A DNA stretch of 64,000 nucleotides, taken from NCBI GenBank assembly GCA_029706075.1, contig JAINUG010000166.1, positions 1,892,001-1,956,000 on the forward strand, in the 5' to 3' direction. The notes beneath the pieces were generated by a model. That model was not told the origin of the DNA. It saw nothing but the letters and a program-made list of their open reading frames with translations, and did no database searches. Shown piece after piece: positions 23,940 through 38,944 of the stretch. Every line of letters starts with the position of its first letter. Position 1 is the stretch's first letter. Origin of the DNA: Aldrovandia affinis (lineage: Eukaryota; Chordata; Actinopteri; Notacanthiformes; Halosauridae). Position numbers and translations under genes: made by a program.

Positions 23940-24530
23940 GTGTGTGGGTGGGTGGGTTTGTGACTGTGTGTGGGCGGGTGTTTGAGTGTGTGTGGGCGGG
24001 TGTGTGTGTGGGTGGGTGAGTGGGTGTGTGCATGGGTGTGTGAGTGTGTGGGTGTGTGTGGATGTCTGGGTGGATGGGTGTATGAGTCTGTGTGGGCAGG
24101 TGTGGGTGTGTGGGTGGGTGGGTGTGTGTGTGGGCGGATGTGTGTGTGTGGGGGTGAGTGGGTGTGTGCATGGGTGTGTGTGTGTGTGGGTGTGTGAGTG
24201 TGTGTGGATGTCTGGGTGGATGGGTGTATGAGTCTGTGTGGGCAGGTGTGTGTGTGTGTGTGTGTGGGTGTGTGGGCGGATGTGTGTGTGTGGGGGTGTG
24301 AGTGTGTGTGGTGTGTGGGTGGCGGGTGTGTGAGTGTATGGGTGTGTGTGTGTGTGTGGGAGGTGTGTGTGTGTGGGTGGGTGTGTGTGTGTGTGTGTGT
24401 GGCGGATGTGTGTGTGTGGGGGTGTGAGTGTGTGTGGGTGGGTGTGTGGATGTGGGTGGACGGGTGTGTGAGTGTATGGGTGTGTGTGTGTGTGTGTGTG
24501 GACGGGTTTGTGTATGTGGGTGTGTGTGAA
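23940..24530. repeat. Complex GT-rich simple repeat (~590 bp)
   Basis: Irregular (GTGTGTGGGTG)-type array with embedded larger direct repeats: the block GGATGTCTGGGTGGATGGGT occurs at ~24060 and ~24207, ~147 bp apart. Frames stay open on both strands only because the repeat lacks stop triplets. Confidence 0.95.
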
Positions 24531-25189
24531 TTAATAACGAGGAGGAAAGGTCTTTCACACATGTATGTTCAGCCCTGGGAGGAGGTGATATTCTGTGTGT
24601 CAATTATTATTATTATTTTTTTGTGATGGGCATTCAGCCTCCACTGCATGTGCTGCACAGGAAGAACAAAATGTCTTTGAAAATCTACAGTACCTTGCTG
24701 CAGTACGGGAGCAGTAGAGAAATAGACACACCTTTTCACCAACTGCTACCTTACCTATTAGGGGAAAAGAGGGAATGTGCAAAATTGGCAGCACAGTATG
24801 TAGCCACCTGCCACAAATTGAGGGAATGCTCATAGCTTATATCAGAAAATGAATGTCTTTCTGTGTCTCATATCTGAACATGAGCATCTATCTATGGCAG
24901 TGGTTTTTGATATCTTGATCAATTAAGGTTATTGAAAACATGCGTGCAAGTTCTGCCATCATTTTTCCTTAAACTTATTTTAACACATTAAGATTTAATG
25001 CTGTCTTTAAACTTTACATTTTCCACAAATTTCGTTTCAGTGACCAGGTATCCACACTTTCAACAATTAGAGCCCCACTGATTTCACCTGCCAGTCTATA
25101 ATTGAATACATTTCAAAAGTAACCTTTCTAAATAAATCCCGTGACATTCAGCACATTACAGAAAATGAGAGTATTCGTTGATCTGACTA
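24531..25189. other. No recognised feature
   Basis: No supported gene. Confidence 0.4.
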
Positions 25190-25417
25190 CATTACATCAT
25201 TTGCATTTTAGGCATTTAGCAGATGCTCTTATCCAGAGCGACTAACACAGTTTACATTTCTACATGCAATCCATTTATACAGCTGGATATTTTACTGAAA
25301 CAATTCAGGCTATGTACCTTGCTCAAGGGTACAATGGCAGTGCCCCACCTGGGATTTAAACCTGCAACCTCTGAGTTACAAGCCCAGCTCCCTAACCATT
25401 ACACTACACTGCCACCC
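25190..25417 (-). mobile_element. tRNA-derived SINE, group A (reverse)
   Basis: In reverse: L2-type tail (AGATGCTCTTATCCAGAGCG), body (CCATTTATACAGCTGGATAT) and head (CTAACCATTACACTACACTG). Nearly complete. Confidence 0.9.
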
Positions 25418-25899
25418 ATGAACCGCATCTAAAGCCCTGCGATGTGAATATGGGGTATTAATTGTTCACGGCATGCAAAGCTATTTCTGATATAATATGG
25501 CCTTAAGAGAGTAAATCCTGCCGTAATAGAAATCTGAAGTGTTAAATAAGAACAATTTTTAGCTAGTTACAATCCAGAGTTTGCAACTCCGGGACAACCA
25601 GCTGTGGACTGACATCACATGGCAGTGTCTCCCTCTGGCTCTTTTCTGCAACGTCCTCAGGCTGTCACCCTGAAATAACTGCAGCGGGACAGTTCTCAGG
25701 AATGTGTTCCCCTTGCCAGTTTCTGTGGATGAGCCAGGACACAAATCTCAGGGTCTCCGTGCGGACCAGCAGGCTATAGACGACTATCAACTAACCGGGC
25801 ATGACAGCCCGCCTGCACAGCACGAGCAGCCGAAATGACTGCGCGCCAGGCCGCGGGAGGGAGACGGACGGGCCGCCTATGGGATCGCGTGTCAGAGAG
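25418..25899. other. No recognised feature
   Basis: Mixed-composition DNA. 25740-25890 is GC-richer, without a recognisable exon. Confidence 0.35.
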
Positions 25900-26232
25900 C
25901 ACGTTTCACGTTTCAAAACCCACCTTTTCAGACTCCGCTACCACTGAATTCTGTACATCTAGCCAATTGTCACCAGCACTGCCTACTTGTTCAATACCTC
26001 TTGTATATGTATCCCTTCTTACTCCTCATTTATAAAAAAATGTTAAAAATGTACTAACCTTTTCCTTCCCAGTGTTACAGGTATGGTACGCAGCTGCCTG
26101 CAATGATGTCTATCGCTGTTTTACTGCACTGATCTCTTGCGCGTACTATGATTGTTCCTACCATGTATTAATGCACATCTTGTAAGTCGCTCTGGATAAG
26201 AGCATCTGCTAAATGCTTAAAATATACAACGC
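25900..26232 (+). mobile_element. L2-type LINE 3' end, copy 1
   Basis: The last codons of the reverse-transcriptase ORF (RFKTHLFRLRYH then stop, 25911-25949) are followed by a 3' UTR and the structured tail GTCGCTCTGGATAAGAGCAT CTGC (26188 on). The SINE groups here carry the same tail, so an element of this kind is the likely source of their mobilising enzyme. Confidence 0.85.
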
Positions 26233-27045
26233 AATGTACACGTCTCCCGCCGCACCCCGCGGGTGTGCGCTTGTGTCTCGCGCCCTGACAAGCCAAATAA
26301 ACAAGTAATTAAGCGGATAAATAATTGACGGCAAGTCGGAGTGAATGACTTTGTTTTGCGTCACAGGTCAAGAACAGCAAAGTGTCATTCTCTATCCCAC
26401 TGGCACCCTTGATCATGAGCAATTAGTTCTGATCATCTGCCACGGGCACAGAGGAGGGAATATAAGCTAGTTTCGCCTTCAGCCTCTCAGACTAGCCTCC
26501 TGTTCGCCATGAATTAATGTTAATTACAGGCTTACTGAGAGCAGATAGTGATTGCACGGTGAGAAGAAGATCATGCAGTTCCTGAAGAGAATGGAGGATA
26601 AGTAATTGAATATGTTTTGCAGGGCGGGGGGAATACTGCTGCTACAAGTGTGCCTTGAGTGCCCTCTAGGGGTGGATAATGATATTGCTCCTTCTTGAGT
26701 CAATGACTTGATCCTGTTTTCATGTGAAAATGACAGTGAACATGCCAGTGATTTTCTGCGTCCCAAAAGCTGGTTTTACCCCCCAGTCACCTTCCACTCC
26801 AGAGGCTCATGTTGGCTAATTGCACTGGCTAGTTGTTGGTTTGGTACTATACACTTTGCACTGGGCAAATGTGACACTATTACAGGGTTGCCAACCTTAA
26901 ATTTCTTTTTTTTTTACTGACATAACCATCTTGGTTTGATCATATTTAACAACATGACTGACCTAAGTTTTTAGTTGCACCAGTTATGTGGCATAAAATG
27001 ATCAAATAATAACAAAAATAATGTGCAGATTTGTGATGTGACCAT
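26233..27045. other. No supported gene
   Basis: 26310-26530 is non-repetitive with balanced composition and could hold regulatory DNA, but I see no decisive motif. Confidence 0.35.
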
Positions 27046-27160
27046 GTGCAGTGCAGTTCAACGGTTAGGGAGCTGGGCTTAACGGAAGAGTTGCAGGTTC
27101 AATCCCCAGGTGGAACACTGCTGCTATACCCTTGAGCAAGATACTTAATCTCTAATATTA
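27046..27160 (+). mobile_element. SINE group A head fragment
   Basis: tRNA-like head with a CAGGTTCAATCCCC B box, then GCAAGATACTTAATC. It breaks off before the body and is followed at once by an opposing copy. Confidence 0.75.
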
Positions 27161-27169
27161 CATTGTTCA

Positions 27170-27397
27170 CATTACATTACAGGCATTTAGCAGATGCTCT
27201 TATCCAGAGCAACTTACAGTTCACATTTCTTTACATACAATCCATTTATACAGCTGGATATTAACTATGTGGTTCAGGCTAGGAAGTACTTTGCTCAAGG
27301 TGGCTTTCACTAAACAGCAGTGTCCCACCTGGGGATTGAACCTGCAACCTTAACGTTACAAGCCCAGTTCCCTAATCATTATACCACACTGCCAGCC
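27170..27397 (-). mobile_element. SINE group A (reverse), complete
   Basis: Tail AGATGCTCTTATCCAGAGCA, body CCATTTATACAGCTGGATAT, B box in reverse (GGGGATTGAACCTGCAAC) and head CACACTGCC. Together with 27046-27160 it forms an inverted pair. Confidence 0.9.
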
Positions 27398-27724
27398 CTA
27401 ATATGGATTATAATTATTAATTTCTGTTGCCAGCAGTGAGGTGCTTTACACCGGCAACTCTAAATTAGGGAGAGGGTAGAAGGTTAATGAACTGCACTAG
27501 TGATCAATGCAACGTGTTAAAACTCCAGAGCTCACTCGTTGTTCTATAAAGTGCATAAGAGCTAGAAATGGACGAGAGTATACATGCACACCCAATTCAA
27601 CACATAGAATCTGCTTAGGGAGTAAAGAATGCCCACAGTGTGGACAGTGACCGGTGTAGCATGCACAAGTGAACCTGGCAGAAGGTTACCACTTTGATCT
27701 CTCATAAGATTCATAATAATATGT

Positions 27725-27962
27725 TTTTTTAAAAGGTACAGGTTGAGGAAAGGTATAGATATGTACCATGGTACAGTAATGAATGGTTATTCACACTGGC
27801 AGCCATATTGGAATGAGGCTGCAAGCTAAATTATTTTTCTCGCAAGGGCACAATTATGTTCTTCTGACTAAAGGTACAATTCAGCACCCTGCAGGGGTAC
27901 TGACACAGTGACGAGGATTTGTACTTTAACAGATACAACATCATATCTTTTGAGTGTACAGA
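27725..27962 (-). mobile_element. GTAC-rich MITE, copy 3
   Basis: Shares with copies 1 and 2 the blocks AATGGTTATTCACACTGGCA, GGGCACAATTATGTTCTTCT and CCCTGCAGGGGTACTG. Ends degraded. Confidence 0.65.
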
Positions 27963-28170
27963 TTACTGGTTGGAGAGGTTGATTATGTCCGTTTTCATTG
28001 CTGTAAATCAGATGGCCCTTTTTTCAGCCGAGACACCGACATGGTGCACTTTTCTTGGTAAGATTTGATCATGTGATCAAGTTTTCATGGATTATGGATT
28101 ATGATTTTGCATTTCTATAGCATTTTTCAGGATCTCAAAGTGCTGGGGGGCATAACCTTGCCTCAACCTT

Positions 28171-28240
28171 ACTGAAAAGTGTATACATTCACTACTGTAA
28201 GTCGCTTTGGATAAAAGCGTCTGCTAAATGGCATATATTA
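28171..28240 (+). mobile_element. SINE group B tail fragment
   Basis: Only the body and tail (ATTCACTACTGTAAGTCGCT) remain. Confidence 0.85.
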
Positions 28241-29145
28241 TTATATTATATATTATCAACCATAACCAATGCACGGCAGCCATTGCACCAGAATGCTCAA
28301 CATCCATCAAGCTGTGGTGGAGAGTGAGCCATTACTGAGGCTGTTATACTGGCGGGTGTTTATATGTGCAGTTTGAGACAGCAAGGTCGGGTATTTGGCT
28401 CAGACACTAGGGAACCTACTCCTTTTTGTGCAACAGGATCCTACAGCACAGTGCCCCCATCACTGCACTAGGGCATTTTGTTTTCTGCTTGGTCCAGAGG
28501 GAAGGCCACCCCCACTGACCCATTAACACCACATCCAGCACCAATTTGGGAGGGGGGTTGGGGGCATTTCAGACCAGGAAAGGGGTTAAGAGGACTAGAC
28601 TAAACGAGTCATGGCTGCACAGGATCTTTTCAGTATATTGGTCTATCCATTGTATGACTGAACATTACATGATCAAATAAAGCTAAATGTTTATGGTTTT
28701 ACTCCTTTTTACTATATAAAGTGGCCAGTAGTGTATATACGTATATACGCCACACATACCACACGCTACTGAGGCTCCTGACTGTTTGTTAAATGAATAA
28801 ATTGTAAAATTGCCAATATGTCTTGTTTCTTCCTGTTACTGATAGACTTCAATCATCCAATCCACCAAACAACACCAAACAAGAGTCGATAGCAACCGCA
28901 GAATAAGCTGTTTGGCATTGGCAGAGAAGATTTGGCAAATTTTTCATGGGCACAACCCACATACTCAGCTGTGCTGCTCATCCCATAAATGCATGTTCCT
29001 TACAAATGGGGCACCATTTAAAAGGGAAATAAACAGGCTTTCCAATGGTATAGAATTTATTGCCAAGAAGCATTGTTACAACAGAGAAATAATCTACCAA
29101 ACAGAAATTTCCGAACTTTTTGTTCGATGTTTATATATATATACA
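28241..29145. other. Upstream flank of rpl38, no gene
   Basis: No supported gene. AT-rich, with ATAT runs near 28735 and 29130. Confidence 0.4.
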
Positions 29146-29350
29146 TACACTACTGGTCAAAAATTTTAGAACACCCCCATTTTCCAGTTTTTACTTAAAT
29201 TTAAGCAGTTCAAGTCCAGTGAATAACCTGAGATGGTACAAAGTTGTAAACTGCCAGAGGTTAAAAAAACCTGATATATATAGTTTTTAAATACGTGAAA
29301 TAGAAATAAAGGTAGGACATCTCTCAGTTCTGGTTTTACATTTAAACACA
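29146..29350 (+). mobile_element. Tc1-like transposon end, truncated
   Basis: TACACTACTGGTCAAAAATT followed by TTAGAACACCCCCATTTTCC is a typical Tc1-like terminal sequence. The similarity fades near 29350 with no opposite end. It stops about 150 bp upstream of the inferred rpl38 start. Confidence 0.7.
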
Positions 29351-29502
29351 TGAATATGGTAAATTAGGGAAGCCAATTGCCCGGAGCATTTCCTTCCATA
29401 CATTTGTTATAAAAATCTATTTTAGCGTAAAAACTCGTTTAACACGAAAAACCTAGTTTGTCCCTCCTGCTTTTCCGTATCCCGTAAATAAACTAAATTG
29501 AC

Positions 29503-29526
29503 ACGGAAGTCCCGCCCCTTTTTCCC
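29503..29526 (+). promoter_or_regulatory. rpl38: rpl38 core promoter and 5'TOP start
   Basis: ACGGAAGT (29503-29510, ETS-type site) abuts CCCGCCCC (29511-29518, GC box) and a pyrimidine tract CCTTTTTCCC. Ribosomal-protein genes start transcription at a C within such a tract (5' terminal oligopyrimidine), which links their translation to growth signals; the inferred start is near 29518. No TATA box. The first non-coding exon ends at 29542 before GTGAGT. Confidence 0.75.
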
Positions 29527-29542
29527 ATCGCTGGCGAGTTCT
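29518..29542 (+). other. rpl38: rpl38 exon 1 (5' UTR)
   Basis: A short non-coding TOP exon with donor CT|GTGAGT. Exon 2 (29749-29778) follows acceptor CTCTCTTTTAG and contains the rest of the 5' UTR and the ATG. The start site is inferred from the TOP tract, not observed. Confidence 0.7.
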
Positions 29543-29775
29543 GTGAGTAACGCTTTCTCCAATTGCAATATTCAATCTTTCCAAATCTATGTCCATCCAC
29601 ACTGCTAATGATAATATTTTCACCAAAACGGTTCAGCAGTACACTTTCAACACTAAATGTAAAAGTATTGCATCCATTGTGTGCTGTTTCTTGGTTTTTA
29701 AGCCAGTTCTGGTAAACGATACTCAGCCTCCATCTCTCTCTCTTTTAGACTCCTGTGTCCAGCAAGCATACCAAC

Positions 29776-33942
<4,167 letters not shown>

Positions 33943-33972
33943 AGACCATCCACGTGTACAAAAAAATGTTGT

Positions 33973-33978
33973 AATAAA
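33973..33978 (+). promoter_or_regulatory. rpl38: rpl38 polyadenylation signal
   Basis: AATAAA, 31 nt after the stop codon, giving a very short 3' UTR as expected for this gene. Cleavage probably near 33995. Confidence 0.85.
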
Positions 33979-34009
33979 AATGGAAAAAAACCTGAAACTC
34001 TTGTTAAAT

Positions 34010-36387
34010 CTTCATGTAGTTAAAAAAAAAATATATATCATCCAGCATGATATCATCATGTAGCCAAAAGTGCAAAAGTTTTGATACCCAATTAAATATG
34101 GCCCGTTGTCCAATTTTGGTGTCCTCTAAATTTTGCAGGTTTAATTAAAGCAGAAGGCAAGCTTCAGCTGGTTTTATGAAACAGTGGAGAGAGGTGGCAA
34201 ATTGGCCAGGACAATTCCAGGAGGAAAAAATGGGTTTAAATGAACCCAGTTCCAATTCCATTCCAAGTGTTCAATAGAAACCTTGAGCTGAAACTTTGAA
34301 TTGAAACACGTCCCTGCTACCTGAGGATAAAACTGAGGGGTGATTTTAATGTTCTCTTGCACTGTACTCTGGAAACATTCAGCATTGTTTATTCAATTAA
34401 ATGTAAAAGTGTTTTTTTTTTAAACCCCAGTACAGGTTTAACTAGTGTATAGAGCACAGAATTGTTTCATAAACATGTGAATAAAATTAAACTCCCATAA
34501 TTGAGTACTCCTATACTGAATTGTCAGCTTGAGAAAGATTACTGAGAATCACTCATAAATCTGACTGTCCGTTTGCCATTTTGAAGCTGTTATGATGGCT
34601 GATAATTGATTTGTTTTAATGCTGACAGCAACCAATATTTTACATAAGTGTACAAAATACAATTTCTCCTTCAAGCAGCTTGTTGGACATGGTTCTAAAT
34701 GTAATTCCACTCTTTACAATACAGCTTTATTAATCGCCAAGGGGCAATTTGATTTTGGGCATGGTGAGAACAGACAAGAAGCAGACAGACATACAATAGA
34801 GCTATGTTAGGGCTGGACACGTGAGTGCAATTAAAAACAAAAAAGGCAGGGAAATGAACAATTAGTCCACATGCAAGGTAGGCATTTTACATTTGACATT
34901 TTAAGCATTTAGCAGACGCTCTTATCCACAGCATCCATTTCAGGTGCCAAGCTCCAGGTAGAGCCTAGTATCGTCTTTTTGGTGTTTTTCCACCGCACGG
35001 CACTGTAACCATCCGTACCTGTAACTATCCCATTCACAGGTCGAGTCCCTGTGTCGTTTTTCCACCACACAACAGAACCGTGAATATAGGAGGCGTTATC
35101 TGAAGTGACAAAAAAGAATGCGACTGCTGTGGTGACATTAGTAATATTGACATTGTAAACATTCCAGCTAAAATTCACAAAAACAACACAGCTTTCCCGT
35201 AACATTAGCTACAATTTTCTTACCTCTACTACGATACGAGGTACGAGGGGCGATAAAAGGCCTCCTCCACCTGAAAACATCAGTCCCAGGACCGTTCGCT
35301 GTTTCCTCTCACTTTCTGGGTGTTTTCCAGAGGATTCCATCACACGAAGGCAGAAGGTGGAGCAGAAATCCTCAATCCTGGAAGCTCTCTGGAACTGGGG
35401 CACTTTTGACCTCCCTCGGCAACCCCATCCCAGCACATGGCAACACTGTTACTAGGCACCCATATCGATATCACAACCATCTTCAATGTAGGAAAGGAAG
35501 GCCTATCTATATACTATCCTTAACTTGGGTGACTATAATTTGGCTGCATGATAACTGGTTAACTGTGTTGCATCACATATTGTATGTCTACAGCATACAT
35601 AAAAGCTGATTTTGACCTATGAATACAGTTGATAATATGGATAATAACCAAACACACACACCTGCCAAAGGCTACGTATCTATAATATATGCAAATACTG
35701 CCATTTTTTGGAGGCTGAGGCAGTTGATGTAACCTTAAAGCTCAGCCTCCAACACAATCACAGGCACTGCTCAACAACTTCACTAAGATGCATCTTGTTG
35801 TCTGGTTGATTTTGCTGGTGTGTCAGAGGCATTTTCACACATTTAACTAAAAACGTTTTTAAATTAAATGTAACAAAAGCTCCAAAAGAAGAGGGGGGTG
35901 TTTCCTGTAACATTCTCTGAAAACACCCTGATATTTTATAACATTTTTATCATATTTAAAAAAGCATACTGCAAGAGCAATAGATATTTTATAATATATT
36001 TTTAAACTTTCTGAAAATATATTTAAAACACATTTCCGTTTTCCATTCCATTGTAATGAAGTGTATGCATTTTGATGAATGCAAATATATTTACTGGGAA
36101 AAATGTATTGTAAAACTTGAAAAAGGAAACTAGGGTGACTATTTTGAATCCAAGATTCAATTTTCAATATAATTTTCTTGAACATTTCTTTGATGTTCAA
36201 TTGTTACAGTTTTTTTGTCATTTTAAAGTATTTACAGAAATGTATATAAACATTTATTAATGTGTACACATTTGATATGTCTTGAAAAAAAAGCAATAAT
36301 AATTTATTTTCTTTAGCAATAATTTATTTTCTTTAAAAAACCCTTTCAATCTTTAAGTTGATTGCAGTTCCAATCTGGCCTTTTGTC
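34010..36387. other. No supported gene; repeat traces
   Basis: 34885-34930 is a reverse SINE group A tail (AGCAGACGCTCTTATCC). 34938-35450 is a coherent block with TTTTTCCACCGCACGGCACT and TTTTTCCACCACACAACAGA, resembling a decayed DNA transposon, family unclear. The rest is AT-rich. Confidence 0.4.
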
Positions 36388-37882
36388 AAGGGTGACAAGA
36401 TTCAAACAATCCAAAAGAGGGACAAGCAGGATGGTTTTACAGGACATTGTGGAATAGGAAAGGAATATTCAAAATAATAATCCGAGGCTGGGCATGATTA
36501 AGCCTCTGCCACAGAAGGCACAACTGTCATGGATTTTTGTTTGTTGCTATAACAGTATATTGTTATATTTCTGGTGTTTTTTGATGATCACTGTAATTTC
36601 AACCACCTCCAAGTGCTATTTGTTTTGAGTGTTTTAACAAATAACTTTAAACCACCTCTAAATGCATTTTTAAATGAAAGAATTGTGCATTTTGACACTG
36701 TCCTGACCCCAAATTTATGAATTATCAGAAGTTCAAACAATAAATTTAAACAACTGTTTTCAGTAAAAAGCTAGGTAGCACAAGCATGTCCCATTAATGA
36801 CTCTACAAGTGACTATATTTTCTACTCCTCACTACTATTCACAGCAAAATACATTTCATGTAATTCTGTATAGCCAGTGGACTATACTCGAAAAGCAAGC
36901 TGCGATCAGCATTTGAATGACCTTGATAACTCAAAGGAGGTTATACTGAAGTTATATAATGCCTTTGTCACACCAGATTTAGAGTATTGTGTGCAGTTCT
37001 GGGCACCAAACTATAAGGAAGATATTGGCTGGAAGCTCTTGAAAAGTACAAGAAAGGGCAAATAATTTGGTTCCTGGTACGAAAGGTCAAAGTTACGAGG
37101 AAAGACTTAAGACATTTAATCTATTCAGCTTAGTGCAAGGAGACTAAAGGGGATTGGATTGAGGTTTTTAAATTAAGCAAAGGGAATAACAAAGTGAACT
37201 ACAAAATATTTTCAGTATGCAAGGGTGGAAATTAGTTCAAGGTCATTTCTGCCCTGATATCAATAAGTATTTTTTTACACAGAGACTTGTATCAATGCGT
37301 GGAACAGCTTGCCTGGTCATGTAATTGAGCCAGAGGCCCTCGGGGTGATCAAGTCCAGGTTTAACACAATGCTGGATTCTCTCTAGTCTGTAGGTCAACT
37401 TTGAGCCTAGATGGGCTGATTGGCCTTGTCATTAAGTATTCTTATGTTCTTATTTAGAGACAAATGGCCATAAAAGTCAAAGTTCTGAAGCCTATGAAAA
37501 GGCTATTCTGTCCGAGCAGACGTGCGCTTATTTGTTAAAGTTGTGAGTGCGGCTCATGAGCTGGGTTATGTTAATAAAAAAGAGGGAACATTTCAGGCAA
37601 GCAGGCGCAACAAACAAAACAGGCAAGCACTTGTTACAATGTTTAAAGTCTTTATTTGGCCCACCACCACCCCCCCTTTTTGGGGGACAACTTCTTTATT
37701 TCTTTATGTATCTATTTGAACTTTTCTTTACTTTCTTATATAATATTGATTATTATTATTATGCGGTGTGATGTACAAGTTTAATTTGCTGTGACTGCTT
37801 GTTGATCGGGGGATCGTATCCATTAAGATGTGGGACAGCTTCCGTCGGGACAACGAGTCAAAATGCGGGAAATCTGGTCACT
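36388..37882. mobile_element. Possible composite transposon with GGTGAC-type ends
   Basis: The left boundary GGGTGACAAGATTC and right boundary GGGAAATCTGGTCACTCT form a weak inverted pair similar to the ends of 10098-10590. The LINE fragment at 36870-37452 lies inside. No target duplication could be fixed, so this may be a coincidence of two separate ends. Confidence 0.3.
36870..37452 (+). mobile_element. CR1/L2-superclade LINE fragment (RT C-terminus)
   Basis: Translates in pieces to [20 protein letters not shown] (36940-37000), then, after frame breaks, to relatives of the LFSLVQ/RLKG and SRFNTMLDSL motifs that follow in such reverse transcriptases. The end (GGCCTTGTCATTAAGTATTC, then a TTCTTATG repeat) is a typical 3' terminus. 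Several stops and frameshifts: long dead, severely 5'-truncated. Confidence 0.75.
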
Positions 37883-38939
37883 CTACTGTCGTCCTCTGGT
37901 TTCACCTGTAAAGGTAAAGAATATCAATAACTGAGAACCAAAATCAGTGACAAATATTGATTACAATTATTGCATACCACACCATCATTTTACAAGAGGT
38001 ACAAAATAATGGATGCCATACATTTTTCAAATGTATATTATATTACCTATCATATCAACGTACAATAATGAATAATTTTCTTCTTTTTACCAGGTTTTGT
38101 CCGTGAATTGGGGCTGTTTCTCCCGGGTCTGGTGGCTCCATAGCTCCAGATGATGTCATGGCCACACAGACACATCCCTGTCAGAACCGCCTCCTCTTTC
38201 GCACTGTGGCTTGCCTCGGTCTCCTGGCTCAATCCGCCCGGGTCCATTGTCCACACACACAGCTTACACAAAATCTCACAGCAGCACAACAACATGACAC
38301 TAAGTACACTGCTCTAGTTTTCACCCCAAACATTCTCTCTATCGGCATAGTTGGATTAGTCTCCTGCAATCTGGTTAGTTTCTTCCAAGTCAATGGTTGA
38401 GCTGGCTTGAATTGCCATCTCCAATTGGTGCACCACCTTTGTCATTTGTCTTAAGTAGCTTAAGGTTGGTAAGGTTGGACCATTGGTTCAAAGGCACATC
38501 CCCAGATTGATCTCACATCAGTGTCAACCTGATCAGGCTCATAGCGCTGTAAAATGATGAGCCTGACACGTGTGGCGATCTCTCTCTCTCCCAAAAACAA
38601 TACCACAGCTGTTAATGTTGCTGAAACCCTTAGGATGGCATATTGGCCAGGGTTCCTTGGCTTACCTCTTATGGGGGTTTTAAAGGGTCAGATTTCAACC
38701 TTTTGCAAAGCTAGATACCTTAACTTCAGGCCACTGAATAGGAGGTGGAGATAGGAATGGAAGGTAGGAGAGGGAGATAGGAGTGGAAGGTAGGGGAGGA
38801 AGATAGGAAGAAGTCCTCAACATATCCAGTAGTTTATAAACATATCCGGTGTCTAGGAGTTAAGGTATGTAGCTTCGCCAAAGGATAATATTTGTGCCCT
38901 TCCACCCACCATAACCTCTGCACTAACTCCTCTATGGTA
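37883..38939. other. No supported gene; dispersed repeat copy 2
   Basis: 38395-38545 matches 20620-20780. 38080-38295 keeps a - strand frame open (TMDPGGLSQETEASHSAKEE) and is followed by GTAAAAAG, but I cannot join it in frame to the gene at 38945-43861 or recognise it. 38745-38815 has a small GGAAGGTAGG-type repeat. Confidence 0.35.
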
Positions 38940-38944
38940 CAGTC

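Noticed and set aside
23764-24603. Long Thr/His/Pro open frames on - (and Val/Cys/Gly frames on +)
   Set aside because: They run through an irregular GT-rich simple repeat that lacks stop triplets in several frames. No domain, no splice context.
38050-38295. Open - frame (TMDPGGLSQETEASHSAKEE) as a further exon of the coiled-coil gene
   Set aside because: The only plausible acceptor (CCAG before GAGACCG) would need another phase: joined in phase 2 it meets a stop at once. Left unassigned.
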